A stretch of DNA of 58,534 nt from a virus. The stretch spans positions 1 through 58,534 of IMG/VR virus record IMGVR_UViG_3300003937_000088; one strand, written 5' to 3'. Made by a program: the position numbers and the translations under genes. The notes beneath the pieces are model-generated. The model was not told where the DNA came from. It made no database searches and saw only the letters and a list, made by a program, of their open reading frames with translations. Positions 13,148-18,983 of this stretch are shown one piece after another (position 1 is the stretch's first letter; every line of letters begins with the position of its first letter).

Positions 13148-13327
13148 ATGAACGACTACGAGACATTCTACATATGGGACTACGAGACATCATGTCATGA
13201 TACTCGCGACGAGATGTATATGCTCGACGAGATGCATCATGATACACAATACACATATGATCTAGATGATGAATATGCACGAGATAGCACAGACTATCAG
13301 GCACTTGCATATAGACATTACGCATGA
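13148..13327 (+). CDS. Hypothetical protein rich in Asp, Tyr and Thr
   Basis: A 59-residue frame from ATG 13148, four bases after a palindrome and behind a consensus promoter. It is unusually rich in D, Y, T, M and H (for example DYETFYIWDYETSCHDTRDEMY) and has internal repeats of DYET and DE(M). The composition differs from neighbouring genes. Part of the low complexity comes from repeated GACGAG sequence. Function unknown. Confidence 0.5.
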   Translation: MNDYETFYIWDYETSCHDTRDEMYMLDEMHHDTQYTYDLDDEYARDSTDYQALAYRHYA

Positions 13328-13333
13328 TATAAT
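13305..13333 (+). promoter_or_regulatory. Sigma70-type promoter TTGCAT-17-TATAAT
   Basis: TTGCAT (13305-13310), 17-bp spacer and a perfect TATAAT (13328-13333) directly after the 13148 gene stop. It drives the gene at 13358. Confidence 0.6.
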
Positions 13334-13357
13334 ACGTAAACATCACACGAGATACAC

Positions 13358-13510
13358 ATGTACGCACAGAAACGAATTGTGAGTGTTACATTAGACATTG
13401 AGTGTTATGAAGATCTAGATGTAGAGAATATCGATTGGACTGATATTCTAGGTCTAGAAGGTGATGAACATATTGACATTAGTATAAAAGAAACAGTTAA
13501 CAACTACTAG
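13358..13510 (+). CDS. Conserved small acidic protein
   Basis: A 50-residue acidic protein from ATG 13358. VSVTLDIECYEDLDVENIDWTDILGLEGDE is a pattern I know from several cyanophage hypotheticals. A perfect 10-bp inverted repeat follows 14 bp after its stop. Function unknown. Confidence 0.6.
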   Translation: MYAQKRIVSVTLDIECYEDLDVENIDWTDILGLEGDEHIDISIKETVNNY

Positions 13511-13524
13511 TGTGTCAGTTTGTA

Positions 13525-13560
13525 GATTGGCACACTTAAAACTAGTGTCTTGTGCCAATC
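13525..13560 (+). repeat. Perfect inverted repeat GATTGGCACA
   Basis: GATTGGCACA (13525-13534) pairs with TGTGCCAATC (13551-13560), with a 16-base loop. No T-run follows, so it is more likely an operator or a stable RNA element than a terminator. It contains the GGCAC/GTGCC half-sites that recur at the promoters downstream. Confidence 0.65.
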
Positions 13561-13566
13561 GAACTA

Positions 13567-13608
13567 GTGTCACACGAGGCGGCCACAGACCTGAAAATCG
13601 TGTATTGT
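13567..13608 (+). promoter_or_regulatory. Promoter of repeated GTGTCACACG type, weak -35
   Basis: GTGTCACACG (13567-13576), CGGCCA at the -35 position (13580-13585), 17-bp spacer, TATTGT (13603-13608). The weak -35 suggests need for the upstream element. It serves the 13634 gene. Confidence 0.6.
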
Positions 13609-13633
13609 AGTTAAGTCATCAGAAATTCACCAA

Positions 13634-13873
13634 ATGCAAGGTTACAACGGTTGGGCAAATTGGGAGACCTGGAATGTTGCTCTCTGGATCGGAAATGATC
13701 CTGGTTTGTATGAACTGGCATGTGAAACTGCAAGGGATGGTGGAACTTATGGTCACCTGGTAAGTATGATTCTCGATTGTGGAAGTAAAGAAACACCAGA
13801 CGGATGTAAGTGGGACGATGTAAAGATAGACGGAATCGAGGTTAATAACATGATGAAAGAACTTATAGACTAA
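13634..13873 (+). CDS. Conserved protein of the NWETWNVALWI family
   Basis: A 79-residue protein. The N-terminus NGWANWETWNVALWIGNDPGLY is shared with many phage and plasmid hypotheticals; no enzymatic motif is known. The stop (TAA 13871) is part of the GACTAAGTAAC motif that ends several genes here. It opens a run of small genes. Confidence 0.65.
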   Translation: MQGYNGWANWETWNVALWIGNDPGLYELACETARDGGTYGHLVSMILDCGSKETPDGCKWDDVKIDGIEVNNMMKELID

Positions 13874-13889
13874 GTAACTTTTCATCAAA

Positions 13890-14039
13890 ATGGATTACGA
13901 CACTTTCGACACTGACATTTTCTCTGAGATTAATGACATGCCAGGAGAGATTTATGATGTGATTGAATACAAGGAAGAATATGAAGATGATAAGAAGTTT
14001 GATGTGGAAGAATATATTGAAGGAAATACAGACTACTAA
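13890..14039 (+). CDS. Hypothetical acidic small protein
   Basis: A 49-residue protein, about 40% Asp and Glu, from ATG 13890, following 16 bp after the previous stop. The reading frame is bounded by copies of the GACTAAGTAAC motif. Acidity is like that of other small phage proteins that bind basic host proteins, but no family is known. Confidence 0.5.
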   Translation: MDYDTFDTDIFSEINDMPGEIYDVIEYKEEYEDDKKFDVEEYIEGNTDY

Positions 14040-14074
14040 GTAACACTCACTCATTCACCCTATCTAACACTACC

Positions 14075-14230
14075 ATGACCGAACTTGAAATGCAAGCAAT
14101 TGAAGTCCTTGAAATCGTTGAGGATTCAGTAGAATACATTTGTGCCGAAAATGTTATCAGTGGAGAAAAGGTCTGGACTATGATAGCAGCACTTGCAGAT
14201 GCCAAACTTGCACAATTCCCTGATAATTGA
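14075..14230 (+). CDS. Conserved small helical protein
   Basis: A 51-residue acidic, helical protein from ATG 14075 after the C-rich leader CTATCTAACACTACC. ELEMQAIEVLEIVEDSVEYICAENVISGEKVWTMIAALADAKL recurs in cyanophages. Function unknown. Confidence 0.6.
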   Translation: MTELEMQAIEVLEIVEDSVEYICAENVISGEKVWTMIAALADAKLAQFPDN

Positions 14231-14266
14231 GAGACTAAGTAACACTCACCTCACTTCATTCAAATC

Positions 14267-14557
14267 ATGAACTACACTCTCAAGCAACTTCAAGACCGTG
14301 TTAATAGTATGATCAAAGAACAGGGAGAAGATGCAGAATGTGCCGCATGGATTTATACCAAGGAAGATATTCATATGAAGGATGAAAATGGTGAGGTTGA
14401 TTATGATATTGAGGTAAATGATCCTACACTTGTTGCACGTATCTTTGATGATGTTGGGCAGATAGATTACATCTACACCATGATTCAAGACTGTGTGGAT
14501 GAGGTTACAGAGGAGCAACTAATGTTACAACAGCAGGAATTAGTGGAGACTAAGTAA
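14267..14557 (+). CDS. Conserved hypothetical protein
   Basis: A 96-residue acidic protein from ATG 14267 behind an intergenic leader of the repeated type. NYTLKQLQDRVNSMIKEQGEDAECAAWIYTKEDI then a strand-rich middle and helical C-terminus. The pattern is common among cyanophages; no activity known. Confidence 0.6.
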   Translation: MNYTLKQLQDRVNSMIKEQGEDAECAAWIYTKEDIHMKDENGEVDYDIEVNDPTLVARIFDDVGQIDYIYTMIQDCVDEVTEEQLMLQQQELVETK

Positions 14558-14591
14558 CACTCAGGTCAGCTGCCCGTGGACGGTTGAGTTA

Positions 14592-14633
14592 GTGTCACAC
14601 GATTTTGGCACAGACCTCAAAACCGTGTATTGT
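14592..14633 (+). promoter_or_regulatory. Promoter TTGGCA-17-TATTGT with GTGTCACACG element
   Basis: GTGTCACACG (14592-14601), TTGGCA (14605-14610), a 17-bp spacer (starting CAGACCTC) and TATTGT (14628-14633). Nearly identical to 15143-15184. The GTGTC and GGCAC parts are near-complementary halves of an operator. A predicted start codon at 14592 in this region is rejected for this reason. Confidence 0.75.
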
Positions 14634-14657
14634 AGAAGGGTGAAAAAAATCAACCAA

Positions 14658-14873
14658 ATGCAAACCTACACCGACCCTTGCACCTATGCCATGCAAAGTG
14701 ACATGCGCCAACTGAAAGAGATGATCGCATCAGACCTTGCAAACTACATGTTGGAGATGATGCCTCCCCTTGATATGTGTGTCGATTGGGTATGTGATCG
14801 TTTTGCATTGGATGCAACCGACGAACTGATAGATTTCGTTGCTGATTGTCATGATGAGTTCTTCGGTAACTGA
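14658..14873 (+). CDS. Hypothetical acidic protein
   Basis: A 71-residue protein from ATG 14658, the first ATG after the promoter. It contains CTYAMQSDMRQLKEMIASDLANYMLEMM, mostly helical, and CVDWVCDRF with two cysteines (45, 49). Function unknown. Confidence 0.6.
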   Translation: MQTYTDPCTYAMQSDMRQLKEMIASDLANYMLEMMPPLDMCVDWVCDRFALDATDELIDFVADCHDEFFGN

Positions 14874-14882
14874 TTCAAACCT

Positions 14883-14990
14883 ATGAAATTCACCATCGTT
14901 AAGTTCAAAGGTCGTTGGGTCAAAGTATCCAACAAACTATCACCTCCGACTGAATGGGTTACAGTCATCAACAAAGCAAACCTTAAGTAA
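14883..14990 (+). CDS. Hypothetical small basic protein
   Basis: A 35-residue basic protein (KFTIVKFKGRWVKVSNK) from ATG 14883. It lies nine bases after the previous stop and ends in the TAAGTAACAC motif. It has the look of a short strand-rich domain. Function unknown. Confidence 0.45.
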   Translation: MKFTIVKFKGRWVKVSNKLSPPTEWVTVINKANLK

Positions 14991-14999
14991 CACAAACTC

Positions 15000-15131
15000 A
15001 TGCGTATCTGTCTTTCTGCCATTGTTATTTTGTTGGGTGCTAATCTTCTCATCGATCTGCTGGATTCTGATATGGTACAAATTATGCAAGAACGTAACGA
15101 AACAATCCAGCGCAGCATAGACCGCATGTGA
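15000..15131 (+). CDS. Small single-pass membrane protein
   Basis: A 43-residue protein with an N-terminal hydrophobic segment (residues 3-21, ICLSAIVILLGANLLIDLL) and an acidic/polar helical tail. It could be a membrane anchor or a signal-like peptide. No family recognised. Confidence 0.5.
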   Translation: MRICLSAIVILLGANLLIDLLDSDMVQIMQERNETIQRSIDRM

Positions 15132-15142
15132 CAGTCGGACTA

Positions 15143-15184
15143 GTGCCACACGATTTTGGCACGACCCTCAAAACCGTGTATTGT
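15143..15184 (+). promoter_or_regulatory. Promoter TTGGCA-17-TATTGT with GTGCC/GGCAC inverted repeat
   Basis: GTGCCACACG (15143-15152), TTGGCA (15156-15161), 17-bp spacer and TATTGT (15179-15184). GTGCC (15143-15147) and GGCAC (15158-15162) make a perfect inverted repeat overlapping the -35. It drives the 15238 gene through a leader with GAAGTGGAGGGGA (15190-15202). Confidence 0.75.
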
Positions 15185-15237
15185 ATAGAAGTGGAGGGGA
15201 CAACGCCCGCCACACGCTCTAAACCTCTTCTCTTCTC

Positions 15238-15564
15238 ATGCGTAAAATCGAAACCCAGATGAACGTCGCAGTCCAGGCGAACCAGAACTGGACCTCCGGC
15301 AACACCAGCGTTTTGACAGAGGACGGCATCTCCAAAGTCTATCTCCATGGCAACCTGATCGCTGAGGTTGATGAAGATTCAATGAAACTCTACGACGGCG
15401 GTTTCCAGTCCAATACCACCAAATCTCGTCTCAACGCTCTCTGTGATGCGTTCGGTTATTCTGGCGAAGGCGTATTCCAGAAGAACTGGACCTGGTTCGT
15501 CCGTCTCTGGACTGGCACCGAATTCCATACCACTGAGTTCCGGAACGGTATGCGCCTCGCCTGA
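15238..15564 (+). CDS. Conserved phage protein
   Basis: A 108-residue protein from ATG 15238, with visibly higher GC than its neighbours. The layout MRKIETQM..AV....NW.SGNTSV, then VYLHGNLIA and TNTTKSRLNAL, is known from many marine phages; function unknown. The strong promoter, GC-rich codons and compact leader suggest high early expression. Confidence 0.7.
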   Translation: MRKIETQMNVAVQANQNWTSGNTSVLTEDGISKVYLHGNLIAEVDEDSMKLYDGGFQSNTTKSRLNALCDAFGYSGEGVFQKNWTWFVRLWTGTEFHTTEFRNGMRLA

Positions 15565-15605
15565 TACAAATCTCCCTCTAATCCTTCAAAATCCTAATTC
15601 ACAAC

Positions 15606-16391
15606 ATGACAAAAAACCTTCACATCGAACATCCCGAAGACACAATCCTTACCGGAGATACTTCGTTTTTGGTATCTCTCAAACTGAAGGGTGATTTATC
15701 AGTGAAGATTGATGGTGCTCCGGCAATCGTTTGGGGGACCAATCCTGCATCGGGTGAGTTCTTCGTTGGGACCAAATCCGTATTCAACAAAGTAAAGATC
15801 AAAATCAACGAATCGCATCAGGACATCGATGCAAACCACACGGGAGAGGTTGCAACAATTCTGCATAAGTGCTTCGACTATCTACCACGGGTCGGGGGTA
15901 TTATTCAGGGGGACTTCATCGGATTCGGTGGGTCTGATGAATACACACCGAACACAATCACGTATCAATTCGATGATACCGTAGAAGAGGAAATCATCGT
16001 GGCACCTCATACGGGATTGGATCAGTTTGAGATGCCTCCCGTCATAGACTTGATTCGTCAGGTGTATGATAAGACAACATTCGTAAGTGATAGAGACGCC
16101 GCACAGATTAAGCAAAATGTGAATAAGTCAATTCGCGAAGGTTATCCTATGACGAATGAGGACTTCATGGGCAATGAGTCACTTATGCACCTCTACGGGT
16201 TGATGATAGTTTTGAAAGAAGAGTTGATGAATCAGTGCCGCAATGTAGGTCCTGAGGCATACCTCGGTCAGGATAGAATCGATGGTGAGGGTTATGTTTA
16301 TTCCACTGAGTTAGGTACATATAAGTTGGTTAATCGTCAGCAGTTTTCTGTTGCTAACTTCAACAACACTAAGTTCACAACAGTCTCATAA
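15606..16391 (+). CDS. Putative nucleotidyltransferase of the RNA/DNA-ligase fold
   Basis: A 261-residue protein with KIDG at 34-37 (motif I lysine K34, followed by APAIVWG), FVGTKS (53-58), EGYV (228-231, motif IV-like) and YKLVNR (239-244, motif V-like). This matches the order of covalent nucleotidyltransferases (ligases and capping enzymes), in which K34 would be the adenylylation site. The central residues 95-200 fit a divergent nucleotidyltransferase domain. The protein could repair RNA or DNA. It could also be a fold relative with no ligase activity. A GC hairpin follows the gene. Confidence 0.5.
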   Translation: MTKNLHIEHPEDTILTGDTSFLVSLKLKGDLSVKIDGAPAIVWGTNPASGEFFVGTKSVFNKVKIKINESHQDIDANHTGEVATILHKCFDYLPRVGGIIQGDFIGFGGSDEYTPNTITYQFDDTVEEEIIVAPHTGLDQFEMPPVIDLIRQVYDKTTFVSDRDAAQIKQNVNKSIREGYPMTNEDFMGNESLMHLYGLMIVLKEELMNQCRNVGPEAYLGQDRIDGEGYVYSTELGTYKLVNRQQFSVANFNNTKFTTVS

Positions 16392-16415
16392 TCAGTCGTT
16401 CGTGAATACAGCAGT

Positions 16416-16433
16416 CCCCCCGTTTAAGGGGGG
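16416..16433 (+). terminator. GC-rich hairpin, possible terminator
   Basis: CCCCCC (16416-16421), GTTTAA loop, GGGGGG (16428-16433): a strong 6-bp stem with a short loop after the 15606 gene stop. There is no clear T-run after it, so termination may be incomplete; the function is inferred from position. Confidence 0.5.
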
Positions 16434-16550
16434 GCGTTTATAAAAACCCATGACTCCCCTAACCTACAAAGGTTTCCAAGAGCGCGATAAAATTCCAAGG
16501 CACATAAAATTTTTTTTCGCTATATAAAATCAAGTGTAAGGTTCGCGTAT

Positions 16551-16727
16551 ATGCAAAAAAATTCCGAGAAAATTTTTAGTGAAGTAGAGGTCGATCCTGT
16601 GACTGGGGATTATTATGTAACGGTGCCCGAAGTAATTTTGAATGAGATGCAATGGTATGAGGGCACTACTTTAAGGTGGTTAGTGGATGGAGATGAGATT
16701 GTTTTAGCAGAAGAAAAGAGTCCTTGA
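16551..16727 (+). CDS. AbrB/SpoVT-like DNA-binding protein
   Basis: A 58-residue protein. DYYVTVPEVILNEMQWYEGTTLRWLVDGDEIVLAEE (20-55) fits the AbrB/MazE swapped-hairpin fold: a V-P-E start, a helix, EG and a final DGDEIVL strand. Such proteins are regulators or antitoxins. The gene is short and alone, so regulation of the downstream promoter is plausible. Two bases overlap the -35 box of the next promoter. Confidence 0.55.
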   Translation: MQKNSEKIFSEVEVDPVTGDYYVTVPEVILNEMQWYEGTTLRWLVDGDEIVLAEEKSP

Positions 16728-16752
16728 CAATCGCTATATAATGTTGTATGAT
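16724..16752 (+). promoter_or_regulatory. Sigma70 promoter TTGACA-17-TATGAT
   Basis: TTGACA (16724-16729) is at the end of the AbrB-like gene; 17-bp spacer; TATGAT (16747-16752). It drives the glycosyltransferase gene at 16775, possibly controlled by the AbrB-like product. Confidence 0.65.
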
Positions 16753-16774
16753 TCGAAAGTAAATTGTTATTCTT

Positions 16775-17527
16775 ATGGCAAAGGGATTCACAGTAAAGGC
16801 AAAAACGCCGGTCAAAAAAACTGCAGAGTGGGATTATGATAAAGCAAAAGAGATGGTAAGAGGAAAGGCAATTGTCTTTTGTCTTCCAGGGAGAGGATGT
16901 TCTTATGCTTATCTAAAGAATTTCGTACAACTTTGTTTTGACTTAGTACAATCGGGAGCAAGCATCCAGATTTCGCAGGACTATTCGTCCATGGTTAACT
17001 TTGCAAGGTGCAAGTGTCTTGGAGCAAATGTATTGCGTGGTCCGGACCAATTGCCCTGGGACGGAAAATTAAAGTATGATTATCAGTTATGGATTGATAG
17101 TGATATTATTTTTAATACTGAGAAGTTTTGGCAATTGGTTCTAATGGATCAAGACATTGCATCCGGATGGTATGCCACAGAAGATGGTAGAACGACCTCA
17201 GTAGCACACTGGATGGAAGAGGATGATTTCCGTAATAATGGCGGTGTGATGAATCATGAAACGGTTGAGAGTATTTCAAAGCGCAGATCTCCATTCACCG
17301 TAGATTATGCCGGATTTGGATGGTTACTCATCAAGCACGGAGTCTGGGAGAATAGTGAGATGAAGTATCCATGGTTTGCTCCGAAGATGCAAGTCTTCGA
17401 GAGTGGCGAAGTACAGGATATGTGTGGAGAGGATGTCTCATTCTGCCTTGATGCAAAGGAGGCAGGTTTCGAGATTTGGTGTGATCCTCGTGTTCGCGTT
17501 GGGCACGAAAAGATGCGAGTAATCTAA
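16775..17527 (+). CDS. Glycosyltransferase (GT-A fold) candidate
   Basis: A 250-residue protein with a DSD metal motif at 108-110 (LWIDSD) and a Rossmann-like N-terminal half (AIVFCLPGRGCSYAYLKNFV). A C-terminal GEDVSFCLDAKEAGFEIWCDP is the usual acceptor-site block of family 2-like glycosyltransferases. It could add sugar to modified bases, to a virion protein, or to host LPS. Cyanophages commonly carry such a gene. Substrate unknown. Confidence 0.7.
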   Translation: MAKGFTVKAKTPVKKTAEWDYDKAKEMVRGKAIVFCLPGRGCSYAYLKNFVQLCFDLVQSGASIQISQDYSSMVNFARCKCLGANVLRGPDQLPWDGKLKYDYQLWIDSDIIFNTEKFWQLVLMDQDIASGWYATEDGRTTSVAHWMEEDDFRNNGGVMNHETVESISKRRSPFTVDYAGFGWLLIKHGVWENSEMKYPWFAPKMQVFESGEVQDMCGEDVSFCLDAKEAGFEIWCDPRVRVGHEKMRVI

Positions 17528-17528
17528 G

Positions 17529-17690
17529 ATGGCACGTCAGGAATTTTATAGAATTCTTGTAGATGATAAAATTCTTTATGATCAATTGAGCACTGAAGAA
17601 TTTTTTGATAAGATAGAGGACCTGTCCATAGAATTTTATGAGACAGGTCAATCAGGTAACATTAGAACTGAAATTATTATTGAGGAATAA
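17529..17690 (+). CDS. Hypothetical small acidic protein
   Basis: A 53-residue frame from ATG 17529, one base after the previous stop. FYRILVDDKILYDQLSTEEFFDKIEDLSIEFYETG is helical and acidic; tight linkage supports an operon with the glycosyltransferase. Function unknown. Confidence 0.5.
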   Translation: MARQEFYRILVDDKILYDQLSTEEFFDKIEDLSIEFYETGQSGNIRTEIIIEE

Positions 17691-17698
17691 GGAGTCTT

Positions 17699-17848
17699 AT
17701 GGCAGTACGATCAAAGGTTGGTTTAAATGGTGAAAGAAACATTGAATCAAAACCGAAAAAAACTCGTCAAGGTAGTGGTAAGAACACGACGTATTCTGCA
17801 ACATCCAGAAACGCGGCTCGTAAAAAGTATAGAGGTCAGGGAAGATAA
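17699..17848 (+). CDS. Conserved small basic protein
   Basis: A 49-residue basic protein, with AAGGAG (17689-17694) as ribosome site. MAVRSKVGLNGERNIESKPKK and a lysine/arginine-rich tail (RNAARKKYRGQGR) match short basic proteins of cyanophages. Its charge suggests DNA or RNA binding. Role unknown. Confidence 0.6.
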   Translation: MAVRSKVGLNGERNIESKPKKTRQGSGKNTTYSATSRNAARKKYRGQGR

Positions 17849-17877
17849 TAGATAGTATTAACTATTAAACTTTCTTC

Positions 17878-18552
17878 ATGTCTTGTTTGATCTCAAATTT
17901 ACCTGCCTATGAAGTATGGGTAAGAAAAGAATATCTCACCGATCATCAAAGTGGTCATGGTGAATTTGTAAAGGGCGTCTGGGTATCGGTTAAATCGATG
18001 CCTGGGCGTGCTTTTTATTTTGAAACGTACTTACCAGAGTATGCCGCAATGTATGATAAGTTACCTATAAGCGCGTTTGTCTCGTCTCCGGAAAAACCAA
18101 CTCCTGATATGACACTTCATAATCTACAATTTTGGAACTGTATGGATTATGGTGTTACAACAATTCAAAAGCAATTCATTGGTTCAATGCATTTTGAAGT
18201 TTATACTCGTGATTATGGAACTCAAACGGGCACTTATGTTTGCACGATCGATAATTATCATCAAGATGCTGATGCAATTGATTATTCGACCAGTGAAAAT
18301 CCATCAGAACACAAGTCTCATAACCTAATTGAACTTGATAATGGGCAGTTCTGTCTCTATCCAAATAATAGAACTCGTATTTTTGATAATAGTCTGACAC
18401 CAGAGACGCCAAAGATTCCAGATTTTAAAGTTTCGACTGTTTATTACCAGGTAGAAAATGGTCATGATCGTGATGGACTTGGTAATGATGACAATTATTT
18501 TTGGAAAACTGCCAAAGAACATAAAACCGAGGATCAAATTCCTAATTATTAA
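17878..18552 (+). CDS. Conserved protein next to gp25
   Basis: A 224-residue protein just upstream of the late promoter for gp25. It is strand-rich with few charged helices (YEVWVRKEYLTDHQSGHGEFVKGVWVSV). No motif was identified. It may be a virion or baseplate-associated protein, based on position only. Confidence 0.5.
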   Translation: MSCLISNLPAYEVWVRKEYLTDHQSGHGEFVKGVWVSVKSMPGRAFYFETYLPEYAAMYDKLPISAFVSSPEKPTPDMTLHNLQFWNCMDYGVTTIQKQFIGSMHFEVYTRDYGTQTGTYVCTIDNYHQDADAIDYSTSENPSEHKSHNLIELDNGQFCLYPNNRTRIFDNSLTPETPKIPDFKVSTVYYQVENGHDRDGLGNDDNYFWKTAKEHKTEDQIPNY

Positions 18553-18554
18553 GT

Positions 18555-18562
18555 TATAAATA
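18555..18562 (+). promoter_or_regulatory. T4-type late promoter TATAAATA for the baseplate genes
   Basis: A perfect consensus, 19 bp before ATG 18581 of gp25. It starts the long baseplate transcript (gp25, gp6 and the 4009-residue gene, packed with 1-bp gaps). Confidence 0.8.
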
Positions 18563-18580
18563 AAGAAAAACTCCTTGTCA

Positions 18581-18982
18581 ATGGCCATTCAAAGGATATC
18601 AAGAGCATTTAAAGATATTAGTTTGTCTTTTGACGCACATCCTATCACCAAAGATCTACAAATATTAAAAAATGAGAACGCGATTCGTAGATCCGTAAGA
18701 AATATAGTAGAAACTATCCCCACTGAAAGATTTTTTAATTCCTTATTAGGATCTGAAGTGAGAAGTAGTCTCTTCGAATTTGTTGATTTTGGTACTGCAT
18801 CAGTAATTCAAAATCAAATAGAGATTGCACTTGAAAACTTTGAACCAAGAATTGATAACGTACAGGTCCAGGTTGATCCTTTTCCGGATAGGAATACCTT
18901 TAATGCTACAATCATCTTTGATATCATCGGACAAGAGTTTCCAACTCAAGAATTTTCTTTCCTATTAGAGGCAACGAGATAA
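18581..18982 (+). CDS. gp25: gp25-like baseplate wedge protein
   Basis: A 133-residue protein from ATG 18581 (a TTG at 18575 would add two residues). FKDISLSFDAHPITKDLQILKNENAIRRSVRNIVETIPTERFF is the typical start of the T4 gp25 family, followed by the EFVD (62-65) and QIEIALENFEPR blocks. In T4 gp25 joins the baseplate wedge near the sheath. One base separates it from gp6, with which it interacts in the baseplate. Confidence 0.9.
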   Translation: MAIQRISRAFKDISLSFDAHPITKDLQILKNENAIRRSVRNIVETIPTERFFNSLLGSEVRSSLFEFVDFGTASVIQNQIEIALENFEPRIDNVQVQVDPFPDRNTFNATIIFDIIGQEFPTQEFSFLLEATR

Positions 18983-18983
18983 T

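Larger units (their letters stand above)
13010..13232 (+). repeat. Dispersed short palindrome TCTCGACGAGA
   Basis: TCTCG-A-CGAGA is perfect at 13010-13020 and 13134-13144, and a ten-base CTCGACGAGA lies at 13223-13232 inside the 13148 gene; an interrupted form CTCGCGACGAGA is at 13203-13214. Copies flank the 13148 gene start, which suggests an operator, though the GACGAG codons in the gene make some repetition automatic. Confidence 0.45.
13868..15000 (+). repeat. Recurrent intergenic motif GACTAAGTAACACTCAC
   Basis: The motif or a clear variant lies at five consecutive gene ends: 13868-13878, 14036-14050, 14233-14249, 14547-14562 and 14983-15000. In four cases its TAA is the actual stop codon. 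The stretch after it is C/A-rich and leads to the next ATG. Confidence 0.65.

Noticed and set aside
14592-14657. Longer start for the 14658 gene at 14592
   Set aside because: This interval is the promoter module repeated at 15143 and 13567, so it is not translated.
16416-16433. CCCCCC/GGGGGG hairpin as a riboswitch or attachment site
   Set aside because: It is a simple six-base hairpin after a gene end; no ligand-binding layout, tRNA-like sequence or direct repeat is present.
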